A DNA stretch of 64,000 nucleotides, taken from assembly GCF_030272615.1 (NCBI RefSeq), contig NC_081414.1, positions 304,624,164 to 304,688,163 on the forward strand. Reading direction: 5' to 3'. Positions 23,777 through 35,081 of the stretch are shown piece by piece. The notes under the pieces were generated by a model. It made no database searches. It was not told the origin of the DNA and saw only the letters and a list, made by a program, of their open reading frames with translations. Positions within the stretch are counted from its first letter, which is position 1, and each line of letters starts with the position of its first letter. A program made the translations under genes and the position numbers. Source of the stretch: Cryptomeria japonica. Its lineage: Eukaryota > Streptophyta > Pinopsida > Cupressales > Cupressaceae.

Positions 23777-24399
23777 CAATCACATGTGATGCAAGATTGC
23801 GTGATTTGATTTAAAGAGTTGGTGATTGATATGGAGAAACTTATTCCTTCTTGCAAGTGCCTTAGAACTAGGTTGTCTCTTCTTCAACTTAGTTTTGTGA
23901 TGAAGACTTGTTTTTCTCAAAATATGAGGAGTAGTCATACACGAATGATCAATGTTGATGTTGTTGTTGGATTTGGATACTTCATTTGAAAAAATCAAGC
24001 TTACTTTATCAAGTAGAGGTTTAGATAGATTCACCTCCACACCAAAGTGTGTCAAATGATATGGATAAAATTTTCTCGATATGGAAACTTGATTTGACAA
24101 CTCAAGGATTAAACTAGGTATGTTGTTTTGATAGAATCTGTTAGATGGTGGAACCTTGATCACTGTTATGATACTCCTTGATTTTGTTGGATGACGTCTT
24201 ATCTCAATCTAGTTTAAGATTCAAAATTTTTTCTCTATGGACGCCTTGTTGATTTTGGAATTTTTTTCTCTGATAATTTGATTCGGATTTTGACTGGTGA
24301 GTTTGACAAAATACTAAAAGGGTACTCAAGAATGTAGATGAAATTTTCCTGAAAGGCCTAATTTGCTCTCTGTTTTTCTTTGTTTTCAATATGCACTAA

Positions 24400-24730
24400 G
24401 ATGGAGACTGGATGCACTAACAAATGTTCCAAATGCACCACATAAGGTTCTCTATGCACTATTTTAAAATGTTTGAAACTGACTTTGTTGGATGCATTAC
24501 ATGCTAATATGTCCTTGATACGTGCTACTGTTTAAGTTGAAAACGCTAAGATATGTCTCTGATGTGCTAAGCTGATGTTTAAATGTGCTAGGCTAGTGCC
24601 GAAAAGTGCCACTGAAAGTTTTACAAGTGTGATAATGGTTATGTGCTAATATGATTGTTGAAAGCACTATGCTTTAGTTGAAATGCGCTACAGAATGGTT
24701 GACACGCGCTAGGAAGTTGCTCCTACACAC
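24400..24730. repeat. ATGCRCTA-type motif array (leader, distal)
   Basis: More than a dozen spaced copies of TGCACTA, TGTGCTA, ACGCGCTA, TGCGCTA and similar, about 20-30 bp apart, in the plus-strand orientation opposite to that at 7785-7925. Confidence 0.65.
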
Positions 24731-26269
24731 TAAGCTACCCTGATTTCTTTGCTTCTGTCACTTTTGGTTTTTTAACACTTGTATTTTGGATGGATGATTT
24801 TTTGAAACATAAATTACAAACAGGACATAAAAGAGATAACAAATTTAGTCTATGCTAGACAAATAGTGTATGTTATGTGAGGATGTGTTCAAATCCCCGA
24901 TGTTTTCACTGGTTTAGATAACAAGTAATACAAATAAAGTAGACTCTTTATTCAAGGGTCATTAACACCATCATAGCCCACTAGTCTCGATACTCCATCA
25001 GCTCAAATAGCCGTGTCACCCCCTAGGGGGCACCCATTTTTTTTCCTTTTGCCATAAATTAACTTAAAGTGAATTGCTTCACAATTGAGTAGTTATCTTG
25101 GGAGATATATGGTGAGTGATCTTGGGGGTGGATTCTTCCCCACCCTTGCACTATGATGTTGAAAATATTTGGATACTAACTCGACTCAAAGTTTCTAGTG
25201 CTAAGGTTCTCAATCAGGCTTTTGTTTGGTCTTCAGTGATAAACTCCCTTGGGAGGCTTCCCAACCGTTAGAACAAAGGCTTTATGTATCGTATAGATAC
25301 TAGGGGAAGGCTAATCATTGAGAAAAACCATTCAAGGGGACTTTCGTTGGAACACTTGGTGATAAAGTTGTTTCCCACTTAAGTCATTTCCCTCTCACCG
25401 GCCATTAATGATGCTCTAAGAGCAACTCAGGAGGGCAGGCCTGCTAAATGATTTAAATGCTTGAAATAAAGAAAGCATAAGAGCGGTTTGACTTTTTGGT
25501 CACCCAGTTAAGGGGAGAGCATATACCTTCCACTTTCGAGACAAAGGAAACAAGTTATTTTTATCCTTCAAAGCAATGATTTGCTAACTTCTACTTGGAG
25601 ATGTTGCTCCAAAAAGCATAGTGTTCGTTTTAACTCTTCATAGCAATGATTTTCTATCTAAGAAAGTGAAAAAATCCTAGTCAACAAAATAAATTGTGAT
25701 ATTGGTCAAGAAAAGTAAAGTCGATAAGTGAAAATTCCCCTTTTGCCTTGCACAAAAATAAAGATGAGGTTCTTTTTATCCTTTGCAAAAAAAAAATCAA
25801 AAAATGAATCCTTTTATGCACCAAAGGAAGGTGAAGTTCTTTTTACCTTTGCAAACTAAAAAGCAAATTTGCTTATTCTTTTTAAACCCAATTTTGAAGT
25901 GTTTTACCTAACTTGCAAGAATGAAAAGGTTTGCTTTGTTGTTATTTTTATCCAACAATGAAGTTCTTCTTTTTTAAAACCCAAAGGAATATGTGGTGAA
26001 TGTTTAAGCCCAATGAATGTTTAAGCCCAAAAGACAAGTGGGATTCTTTTCAATTTTAAAGAAAAATGAATTCTTTTTATCTAACTAAAAAAAGTTAGAA
26101 AGAATTAGAATTTATATTTTAACTTAATTTAAACCTTCAAGAAAATTGTTAGTTACCTACAAGAAGAAAGTTAGTGAAAACCATAATCTAATGTGGGCTT
26201 ACACAAGCCTAAATTTTTTTCTTCGGTTATAGTTTTGCCTTTTTCTCTGTCATAACTATGCACTAGATT

Positions 26270-26530
26270 GTTGCACAGATGCACTACAAGAAGTTACTGA
26301 TGTGCTAATTAAAGGTCCCTACGCGCTACACTAATCATCGAATGCACTACAATGTTGTTCCAATATGCAGGATAACAACCAGAACATTATGCGCTAACAA
26401 AAAGTCTAGATGCGCTAGGGAATGGGTCTGATGCGCCAAATAGTATACCGATGGCACTATTGTTTGCTCTGAATACACTAATGAAAGGTCCCTATGCACT
26501 AAAACAAAATACCCACGTGCTTGCAATCTT
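26270..26530. repeat. ATGCRCTA-type motif array (leader, proximal)
   Basis: About eleven spaced copies (tgcactac, tgtgctaat, acgcgctac, tgcactac, tgcgctaac, tgcgctagg, tgcgccaaa, tacactaat, tgcactaaa) immediately downstream of the primer site in the sense of gypsy-1. Same orientation as the 24.4-kb array. Confidence 0.65.
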
Positions 26531-26567
26531 GCTCCTATATCAAAAATGATATGATTAATGGGGTCGG

Positions 26568-26585
26568 CCCCCACAGTGGGCGCCA
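26568..26585 (-). other. Primer binding site of gypsy-1
   Basis: TGGCGCCCACTGTGGGGG on the minus strand, four bases inside the 5' LTR. TGGCGCC-type sites are usual for plant Ty3/gypsy elements; the exact tRNA is not assigned here. Confidence 0.75.
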
Positions 26586-26589
26586 GAAA

Positions 26590-28083
26590 TGTGTACGGGA
26601 AATGAGGGTGACATAAACATAAAAGTCAAGTTTCAAAGTGTACACACACTAATGAGACTCTTGGTGCAAGTTATAGGAGCTATATTGAATAGCTCAACTT
26701 CCCAAGGGATGTCCCATTGTTCTCTATCTCACAAGATCCCTAAAGTCAATGCCTTTTCTCTCTAAACACTAAGCAAAGTGACTTAGGAATGACAACTCCA
26801 AGAATGAGTGATGTTTGATTATAATCATGAATGCATTCTTAACATGTATGATATTGAAGCTATGATGATTAATCTAGCATAAAGATGATGATAAGATTAT
26901 CTAATTATCCTAGAAACGATATACTAACCTAACATGGATATGTTATGATATTAGAATGTTTCTAAATGCTATTAAGATGATTTATCAAATAGACGCTAAA
27001 ATGCTTAGTAATTAGACTATAGGTTTGATGCACAAAGACTTGGATATTTTATTAGCAAAATAACTATAAGTTTGATGCATGAAACTTGGATATGAAAATG
27101 AGAGAATGAGAGCTCTATTTATAGGAAAAATAGGGCAATGGAGGATCAAGATTGGATAATCTTAACAAGGGCTAGGATTGAAAGTTATCAATCCATGTTC
27201 ACAATTCTCACCAATGAAATGGTGACAATTTTCAACAAGAGGTTGCTTGAGAGGAGATGAAAGAAGCATTAAATGCTTGAGAAGACATGATGGTTACCTT
27301 AGGAGGTAAGGGTTAAGGTTAGACTAGGGTTATCCATTGGATAAAGCTTTTATCCAAGGGGTAAACTCTTGTGCAAGGGTTAAAGAAATAACCAAGGTTA
27401 AAACCATGAATGCTTGATGAGACCCTTGGGTTAGATGAGGGTTGAGTTAGAGTGAAAGTCTCTAATCATGCAAGAAGGTTGAGCTAACCATTAATGGTTA
27501 TGTAAGAGCCTTAAATGGTTTGGAAGACTTTGAGGGTTAACTTGTTGAGGACATAAAGCCTTTAATGGTTTTCAAAGACTTTGAAGGCTTTGAGAAGTGA
27601 CTTCCCTTTGCTTAGGGATGTGAAAATATTTAGGAGATGGATTAGGCTAAATTACAAATTGATTAGAAAAATCTAGAAGGGGGTTAAGGAGGTAAGTGGA
27701 AGATGTAGGAGAATGCAAGTGGAGGAAAAAGGAATTTAATTAAAATAAAATTACTTTTTTTCAATCAAATAGATGCAACTTGCATAAATACAAGTGGGAG
27801 ATTTAAATAAATAAATTAGATTTATTTATTTGCAAAGATCAATTTAATTAAATGCAAATTTAATTAAAAAGGGAGGAAGGGGAATTAATTAAATAAAGTG
27901 ATTTATTTAATTAAAGGCTAGAAAAGATTTAGGTGAATTTAATTAAATAAATTGAGTAATTCATTTAATCAAATAGATGAATGTGAAGAAATTAATTAAA
28001 TAGAATTTAATTAATAAGGGGAATGGGGTTAAAATAAATATTAAATATTCACTTAGGAAAGTAGTCTGATTTATACGTCTACA
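26590..28083 (-). repeat. 5' LTR of gypsy-1
   Basis: 1,494 bp, partner of 5786-7198; about 95 bp longer because it keeps the segment at roughly 27300-27395. The TATA-type box is at 27115-27123 on the minus strand and would have driven the element's RNA. Confidence 0.92.
27115..27123 (-). promoter_or_regulatory. TATA box of the gypsy-1 5' LTR
   Basis: TATAAATAG on the minus strand, identical to the copy at 6307-6315, oriented toward the coding body. The transcription start is expected about 30 bases further, near 27085. Confidence 0.55.
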
Positions 28084-28088
28084 AATAC
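28084..28088. repeat. Target site duplication AATAC, right copy (gypsy-1)
   Basis: Second perfect copy of the duplication at 5781-5785. Confidence 0.9.
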
Positions 28089-28419
28089 TATTTGTTGCAA
28101 CTTCTTGTTCATATGTTCACGTTGCCTGTAATAGCGATTTATTGATGGATTTAACAGTGAAAGAGAAAGAAGAAATAGATTAACATTAAGTTTTCAGTAT
28201 ATTAAAAAAGCAAATTAAAAAAGAATTTGTTTTATTTTTTATTTTTATTTTTTTGTGCCTACAGAGGAGGTGCAATGGAGATGCATCCCCAATATGGGAG
28301 GCACACCTTGTTAAGACCAACAGTCACTAAATTCTTTTTATTATGTATTTTTTTTTATCAAAAAACATTTCACTTTATATTATATTTCTTTCTTTTTTAA
28401 AATATTAAACATATATATA

Positions 28420-28553
28420 CACAAAAAAGGTATATACATATATACTAGACTTTAGATGAACTCTATAATATTAATATATATATATATATATATACAAAAT
28501 AAAGGTATATACATTTATAGTAGACTTTAGATTAACTATGTAATATTAATAAA
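28420..28553. repeat. Pair of ~65-bp direct repeats
   Basis: A stretch beginning aaggtatatacatatatact and ending taatattaat at 28427-28475 recurs with few changes at 28502-28550, the two separated by a TA run. Confidence 0.7.
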
Positions 28554-28795
28554 TTTAGTGTCTATATCTGTATATATATATTGATCGGTGAAAGTACTAG
28601 GATTTTTAGCCTATCCCTAGCTCCATCCTCGTCCTGGCATTAACATTCGGTCATCCTCTTTCCTCCACCACCAACATTCGATCGTCCTCTTTCCTCCACC
28701 ACTAACACATCCTCCTCATCCTTATATTTCCCACCATCAACAACACATCCATAATGATAGCCCATAATCGACATGAACACAATGTGAGCCAAGTG

Positions 28796-28850
28796 GGAAT
28801 TTGAACCTTGGTTGCACCATTAACAATGCAACCTCTTAACCATCACACTA
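28796..28850 (-). repeat. tRNA-derived SINE head
   Basis: On the minus strand TAGTGTGATGGTTAAGAGG (28850-28832) is a good A box and GGTTCAAATTCC (28807-28796) a good B box, with about 25 bp between them. The sequence on the 3' side (28795-28600) would be the SINE body. No full cloverleaf forms by eye, so this is not called a tRNA gene. Confidence 0.6.
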
Positions 28851-28872
28851 CAGGATGAACCCCAATTCTAAT

Positions 28873-29145
28873 ATTTTTTTTTATTATTTTAACTAATTTT
28901 TAATTATTTAATGCTAATCATATCTTCACTTCCACCTCTAACTACCATTCAATCTAATATTATAAATAATTGGGGGTTGAGTGTCCCTACATAGAAACCA
29001 CTTTTTACATTTAAATGCATGAAAAGTAAAAATATATTATATTATTATTTTAACTTATTTTCAATTATTTAATGATAATTATATCTTCACTTCCACCTCT
29101 CAACTACCATTCAATCTAATATTATTAATTATTGGGATATTGAAA
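28873..29145. repeat. Pair of ~100-bp direct repeats
   Basis: The block 28873-28977 (tttaattatttaatgctaat ... cattcaatctaatattat) recurs at 29043-29137 with a few substitutions. Confidence 0.75.
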
Positions 29146-29170
29146 GTGTCCTTATTTTGAAATTAAAAAA

Positions 29171-30972
29171 ATGAGGACTGTCGGAGGGCCCTGGGTGGGG
29201 CATTTTTTTCAAAATCCTCAATGGAATGGTGACATGAATGAAAGGACGAAATGATAGAGGAAGGTCCAGAGATGGAAAACTAAAGGTAATGTACCAGGGA
29301 AGATCAAGTATCCATTTTCTTTTAGAGAATTTAAAACTAAACATAGATTCTCCAAGCCAAATTGGAAACTCCCTTCATGGCCAAAGAAGTTGGATAAGGG
29401 CAAGCAGAAGATAGGTTTCCTGATGACAACAATCAATTGACTATAGAAGTAGGCCCTCGACATCAGGAAAAACATTCAGAGTTCTTCTGTCGATTCTTCA
29501 TTGATAGTCCAATGGAGTCTTCGTGGAAGCAAGATTGTCGAAAAACCCCAAATAATATTCCTTTAAAGAAAACAAATGTGCGTCATGGTCAAGGGTATCC
29601 TAACGCATTCTATGAGGACAGAGTGCTTAATTTTCCAAATAATATACCACTGCAAACTCCCTTCTGGCCTAAGGTTATGTATCTTTCGGAGGGTGCTTCC
29701 AAACCAACTTACGGTCGAAAGTATAGGGGATTCTATTCTAGACCTAGAGTGAGATGATTCAAAATGATCTTCGACAATTAGTTGAAGGGTTTCCATTCTA
29801 GATATGGTGGGGGAGATATCACTTTGAACAGTGGAAATCAAAATAACAGATCCTTTAATACGTCTGATCAAAACTGGAGGTCCCATTAAATATTGGAGAA
29901 AGAAACATCTTCATAAGACAAATCAAATATCTAGATCATTTTTCCCTAATATGGGTGGAGAATAAATTCAGTCTAATTTGGATGAAGGAGTAGCACATTC
30001 GTTTGTGGATTGTAGCCAAGATGGAGGAAATGTTACTATAAAGTTGTTGGAACATTTCCTTGACTCCAAGAGCTCCCACTTGCGGGAAAGAGAAATGATA
30101 GGTAAGTTTTGGGGTTTCTCTCCTCAACCTCCTATATTATGTTTGTGGGCTATGAAGCATTGGGAGGGGGTGATGGAAGTATTCTTTATTGCCATTTTTT
30201 CTTCAAAAGAGTACCAGGATAAGATCCATAGATTTAAGGGATGGTTTTGTTAGGGGTTTGGACTTTACACATTGCCATGGTCCCCAAATTATAATCTCAT
30301 GACCACAACTATTAGATATGTGTCATTTTGGATTTCTTTCCCAGGGATGTCCTTGGAATATAGCGACTTATAACTAATAGAACTATTTGTAAATCAGCTA
30401 GGGATATTCATCAAGCATGATTTTATCCCATTTGAAGATCCACATCTTTCACTGAGGGTTTGTTTGTTATTAGATCTTTCTAAAACATTCCCCAAAAATT
30501 TGTCAATCACCTCCAAAGTTGGGGTGTGGGATCAATAGTTGATATTACATGATCCAAAAATGGTGGACTTACATATAGACTCATGCCAAGATCCTATTTG
30601 TAAAACTATAAGATTTTGTGAATATCATTCTTCAAATGCCTCTTTGTGTTGTATGGTTCCTCCTAAAGATAGGGCAACTCACTTGGATTATTCAAACTTT
30701 GGTATCGATGGAACAATTTCTGAAGATATAAGAGTTGAAGAGGAACTTCCCTTTGGCACATCTCTTAGTAATGAGGAGACACAATTAGAACCTCTATTAG
30801 AGAAAACATAGGAGGAGTCCCTTCTGGAACCCGTATCTGGGATTGAAGTTAAGTTAGTGCAAAACTGTAATGCCAACAATCATAGTTTTAGTCCCCTAGG
30901 AGAGGTGGAGGTCCAAAGAGTACAGTCTCCAAATAAAGAAATAGACACAGTTCAAGCCTGGATAGGTAACAT
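29171..30972 (+). pseudogene. LINE ORF1 (DUF4283-like), broken
   Basis: Starts MRTVGGPWVGHFFQNPQW at 29171 and has a basic, aromatic-rich N-terminus. A DUF4283-like domain spans about 30030-30500, recognisable from GKFWGF, the FCxGFGLYTLPWSPNYN turn, and the VSFWISFPGMSLEY stretch, as in plant L1 ORF1 proteins. The tail is acidic (EEELPFGTSLSNEETQLEP). At least eight stops and some frame changes occur. It ends abruptly at the gypsy-2 LTR. Confidence 0.75.
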
Positions 30973-32098
30973 TGTAGACACTCAAAATTGGTCATCACTC
31001 CTATGTCGCTAACCTAATTTTTAATGTGTCTTCTATGTCACATTTGATCTTCATCATATGTTGACATTGTGTCATTCTTTTGGTTTCAGTTCATTTAAAA
31101 TCCAACCCTAATTGGTCTTGTTCATTTGCATTTGGTCTTAAATCATTATGATTGGTATTTTATCATTTTGAAATCAGTTGAATTGATCTCATCTTGATAA
31201 TTAGACTCAATTCCCTCTTTGTTGATAATTAATCAGTCATTAATTATCAACTTCTTTACACTCAATTTCAATCAGTCCTCTATGATACATTATCTACCTT
31301 TCATAGCACCTTATCAATCAAAATTATCAGACTCTTATCAAAATCATTATCAATCTTGGGTCTTTTTCGATCTTTGTCCTATTTTGTTGTCAACTTCAAT
31401 TAATTGTCATTAATTTTTATCAATTATTAGCACATCAATCATCACTTTTAGGACCTAATTCAACAATCGGGTTGTAATTCCTTAAATCGACCCCCTTTCT
31501 TACTAACATGTCCCCCTTTTTGAATAAATAAATAAATAAATATTTATTTATTCTTTCACTTTTTTTTTTCTACAATTAATATTTTTAATAATTAGTTGGC
31601 TATTTTGAGTTATGAGTGGAATTAATAATTTTAAATTATTAATTCCACCTCATTCTTGTTTAAATGGAATATTTGGAGTGCAAATAGAAGTTTCCATTTT
31701 ATTTTTTATTTAACGCCTTTTTCTCTTCACTTCTTATGGCAATTTCTCTTTTAGCTCATCCTTGCACAAAATCTCAAGCGTTGAATTGAGTTGATCTTGT
31801 CCGTTCAATGTGATCTCAAAGTCTATAAATTGGGCTCTTGTTTCCTCATTTTGACATCTTAGCAGTTTACATTTACACAATCAATTCTTGCCTATCACGC
31901 TTTTTCCCTTGCTTCATATGAGTTACATAATGGATTGAGCCAACATACTTAGAGGAGAAAGAAGGAGTAGTGAGGCCTTCGTCAAATGGAGTAAAATTGG
32001 TTTGGTTTCCTTTAGTTTATTTTACTTTCTTTGATGACCTTGTTGTATGTGTTCAATTGGTTTTTGGTTGATGATTCTAACCAATTTTCTTGCGCACA
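30973..32098 (+). repeat. 5' LTR of gypsy-2
   Basis: 1,126 bp, TGTAGACACTC...CTTGCGCACA; its partner starts at 45214. It contains the TATAAAT box at 31824-31830 and an AT-rich middle with aataaataaataaat. Confidence 0.93.
31824..31830 (+). promoter_or_regulatory. TATA box of the gypsy-2 5' LTR
   Basis: CTATAAATTGGGCTC. In the 3' LTR the same site reads CTACAAATTGGG (49683-49694), so the box is lost there by one T-to-C change. Confidence 0.55.
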
Positions 32099-32101
32099 TT
32101 T

Positions 32102-32115
32102 TGGTGAGCCCTACG
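32102..32115 (+). other. Primer binding site of gypsy-2
   Basis: TGGTGAGCCCTACG begins three bases after the LTR. It is in the right place and starts with TGG as primer sites do; the tRNA is not assigned. Confidence 0.6.
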
Positions 32116-35081
32116 TGAATATGCTCTTAATGTTGTTCCTCATACAAATCTGTTAAAAAAGTTTTGTTATCCATTATGCAGCTAATTAAAACTTGTAAAT
32201 TTGTTGACTTACTGAAAAAGAAAAATAATGTTTCAATATACATTTTGATATGTGACTAAAAAAACATTTTAATCTGTCAACTTGGTTACTAAAATCTGCT
32301 AAGAAGGTTTTGGAATCTAAAAATCCACAGTCAAATCTTTACAATCTGCTGAAGAAGAAAAAAATCTTTAAGCATTTTAACCAGCTGAAAGTACTGTCAA
32401 ATCATTGAAAAAAAAACCTGCCTGCCAGAAAAGTTAAACTCTGCTAAAACCATTCCAAAATCTGCTAAAAACGTTTCAAAAAAATCTGACAAAAAGAATG
32501 TTCAATACCTGCAAATAAAAATTTGTCTGCCTCCCACGCCTCTAAAACTCTATTGTATGCATGTGAATATACTTATAATCTGCTTAAACGGTTGGTAGTC
32601 TTTTTTGTTAGTTTTTTTTTTAACTTAGAAAAAGTTTGATTTACTTTCTTTTTTAGTTTAGCACTTCGTGTGAAATAGACTGAGATTTAGTTTTACATGC
32701 AAGTTTCATAGTTTTGGTAATTTAGTTTAAGATTTTGGTTTAAATTATTAATTAGGTTTAGTTTAGTTTTACTTAGATTTATGTTTAGTTTTTCGGGGGC
32801 TTTAATTTTTCGTTTAATTAATTAGATTTAAATTTTGTGTTTCTTTAGATAATTTAGTTATTAATTAGTTCCTTTAGTTTTATTAATTAGATTTAGTTTG
32901 TTAGAATTTAAATTTTGTTTTATTAGTTTGATTTAAACTTTTGTTTTTGTTAATTAGTTAGATTTAAATTTTGGTTTTGTTAATTAATTTTAATTTAGTT
33001 TAGACTAGTTTTAATTTTTATTAGATTTAGGATTAAATTAGATTATTGTAAGGTTAGATTTTATTTTTTTAGATTAGTTTAATTTTTTTTTAATTAGATT
33101 AGTTTGCATGTTAGTTTTTTCTTTTGGTTGGCTTTTTTATGTTATTTTGGTAACTAATTTGGGGTTTTTGATGTGTGCAGGTTTGGGGGTTATCATCTTC
33201 GTGCATTGAAGACAAACTTTGAAACTACTAATGTATTTATTGCAGGACCTGGCCAAAGAATTTCATCAAAGCTAAGTGTGTGCGATTTTTAGAATAGTTG
33301 CACACTTCGTTTTCTAAGGGTTAATGAATACCATGTATGTTATGTTTTCTTTCATTTTGCTTGTGTGTTTTTACCTTTAGAAGTGGGTCTGCCTCCCGAT
33401 TTGCCTGGCACTTCGCATAGGCATTGGTGAGAGGGAACGACCCAAAGTGGTGATGAGCTAAGGCCAAGCTCTTCCACACTACTCTAAATAACTGTGTTTG
33501 CAACAAAAGTTGTAAGCAACGAGTGTTGGAATGGCATAGTGACGCTTAAATTTGTCGAATCTATGCCCACCCGAATGGATGCCCTGACTAAAACCTCTTG
33601 TGTTTAGAGACCAAAATCCCTAGATATTTGTTGACTCGAGCGTTGTGACACACGCATACCGAAGAAACCTCTCATGTACCCCTCAATTAGAGATGGTAAA
33701 TTCTTGGGAAGTGATGCCCCTTGAATTCGAAGCTTGGTATGCCCATAGAAGTGAGTGTCATGGAGGGGAGCCAGTGGTACCAAGCTTCTAACTATCCGAT
33801 TGAATGTGGTCTTTTATGGTGAGAGGATTCAACAGATTTTGTCCTTGCCAACCTTAGGAAATGTTGTGAAGGTGAATGATTGTTTTGGGTCAAAGTCCAA
33901 CAAACATTTTGTCTTCTATGTTTGCCAAAAGTTGAGTCAAAAACACAAGTGTCACAAAAAATTCATTTTCAAGCAAGTCCAAACATTATCCAAACCAAAT
34001 TCAAAACAAGGTTCAAACAAAGGTCCAAAATCTCGTCCAAGTATTCATCCAACATTCAAACATAACTTGTCAAAACATTGGAAATCCTTGTCTCAAAATG
34101 CATGTCACTTAGGGCTAGGCTTTGCATGGTCCAAACTTAGGTCTTAGGACATATTATCGCTTTAGTTCATTTCATTGCAAGCGTCCTCATTTTGCACTTA
34201 GGTTTAGAATCATTTCCCCAAGTTTTCATTGCATTGTCATACCATATCTAGGTTTTAACTTAGGTTATATTATTGCCTTGCATCCTTCTCTTGCATTAGA
34301 TCATATCATGGCATAGTCTAAACCCTAGGTTTTTCTTAGGTTCACATTATCATACACTTGCATTCATATCCTTGGTTCATATCATTTTGTCATATCATAT
34401 CATATCCTTAGATCATTTTCATATCATTCCATATCCTTAGTTCATATCACATTCTTGGTTCAAATCATACCCTAGGTCTTTGTCACTATCATTGCCTTCT
34501 TGCATATAGTCTTCAAATTTTGGTTTTCCAAACTTCAAAAATCAAAACTTTAGACTAAACCCTAAGTCATTGTTGGGGAGTCTTGACCTTGTCCAACATT
34601 TGTCCTCTTATCAATATCCTTTTGTCAAACCTAGCTTAGTATCCAAGCATATAGGTGAGACATTGTCAATTTGTCCTATTGTCATTTGGTCCTTTGTCCT
34701 TTTAAGGTCTAGACTTCATTTCAATTTCCCAAGGGTCATGTCTCCAGGGTTGCATTTCAAAGGTTAGTCCAAACCTTAAAAAACAACAAAAACATAGGTT
34801 GCATTATCATTACTTAAGACTGCATATCATTTCCAAAAAATTCCTAAAACAACAAAAACATAGGTTGCATTACCATTACTTAAGACTGCATATAATTTCC
34901 AAAAAATTCCTAAAATAACAAAAACATAGGTTGCACTTTTACCCTAAGTTTCATTATCATTTGCTAAGGTTGCATTTAGTTACATCTAATTGTCATTCCC
35001 AAAATTCAAAAAGACCCAAAAAAAATTTAGTTGCATTGTCAATCATCTAGGTTGCCTTAGTTACATACATTGTATAGTGAA
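32116..35081 (+). other. Gypsy-2 leader
   Basis: Non-coding on inspection. It includes a T-rich, TTAGTTT-repetitive stretch (32590-33170), a conserved-looking untranslated part (33180-33800), CATATCATATC-type runs (34370-34450) and a short tandem repeat (34780-34940). Confidence 0.6.
34780..34940. repeat. Tandem repeat, ~70-bp unit
   Basis: Two full copies plus a part of a unit starting aacaacaaaaacataggttg and continuing through cattacttaagactgcatat and ttccaaaaaattcctaaa. Confidence 0.8.

Larger units (their letters stand above)
23777..26567 (-). other. Gypsy-1 leader without gag
   Basis: 2.8 kb between the primer site and the LTR scrap. No gag domain, zinc knuckle or protease can be read on either strand; the short frames at 23780-24163 and 24204-24389 look incidental. 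It contains two TGCRCTA motif arrays and, at 25740-26100, several loosely repeated TTCTTTTTATCC stretches with A-rich linkers. Confidence 0.6.
5786..28083 (-). mobile_element. Gypsy-1: Tat-like Ty3/gypsy LTR retrotransposon, nested host of a copia element
   Basis: A 22.3-kb LTR element in minus orientation, about 13.9 kb without the copia insertion. Ends are TGTGT...CTACA on the plus strand with perfect AATAC duplications. From 28083 downward it holds a 5' LTR, a TGG primer site, a long leader, RT, RNase H, a second RNase H, integrase (split by copia), an antisense PMD gene, a polypurine tract and a 3' LTR. The extra RNase H before integrase and an extra ORF between pol and the 3' LTR are hallmarks of the Tat lineage. 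Gag, protease and the RT N-terminus are absent and the pol frame is full of stops, so it cannot move by itself. Confidence 0.92.
28089..29170. other. AT-rich flank with short duplications, no gene
   Basis: Right half of the locus that received gypsy-1. It holds a TA-rich run at 28460-28495, two pairs of short direct repeats, a repeated CATTCGRTCRTCCTCTTTCC piece (28645-28705) and a tRNA-like head. No convincing reading frame. Confidence 0.6.

Noticed and set aside
23780-24389. Two open frames in the gypsy-1 leader as gag
   Set aside because: No gag capsid pattern or zinc knuckle and no similarity to the gag of gypsy-2.
28796-28850. Functional tRNA gene
   Set aside because: The A and B boxes fit but acceptor, anticodon and T stems cannot be paired convincingly.
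29563-29886. 107-codon open frame on the minus strand
   Set aside because: Antisense to LINE ORF1, which has the supporting neighbours.
34122-34767. Short plus-strand open frames in the gypsy-2 leader
   Set aside because: They fall in repetitive leader DNA with no domain and precede gag.
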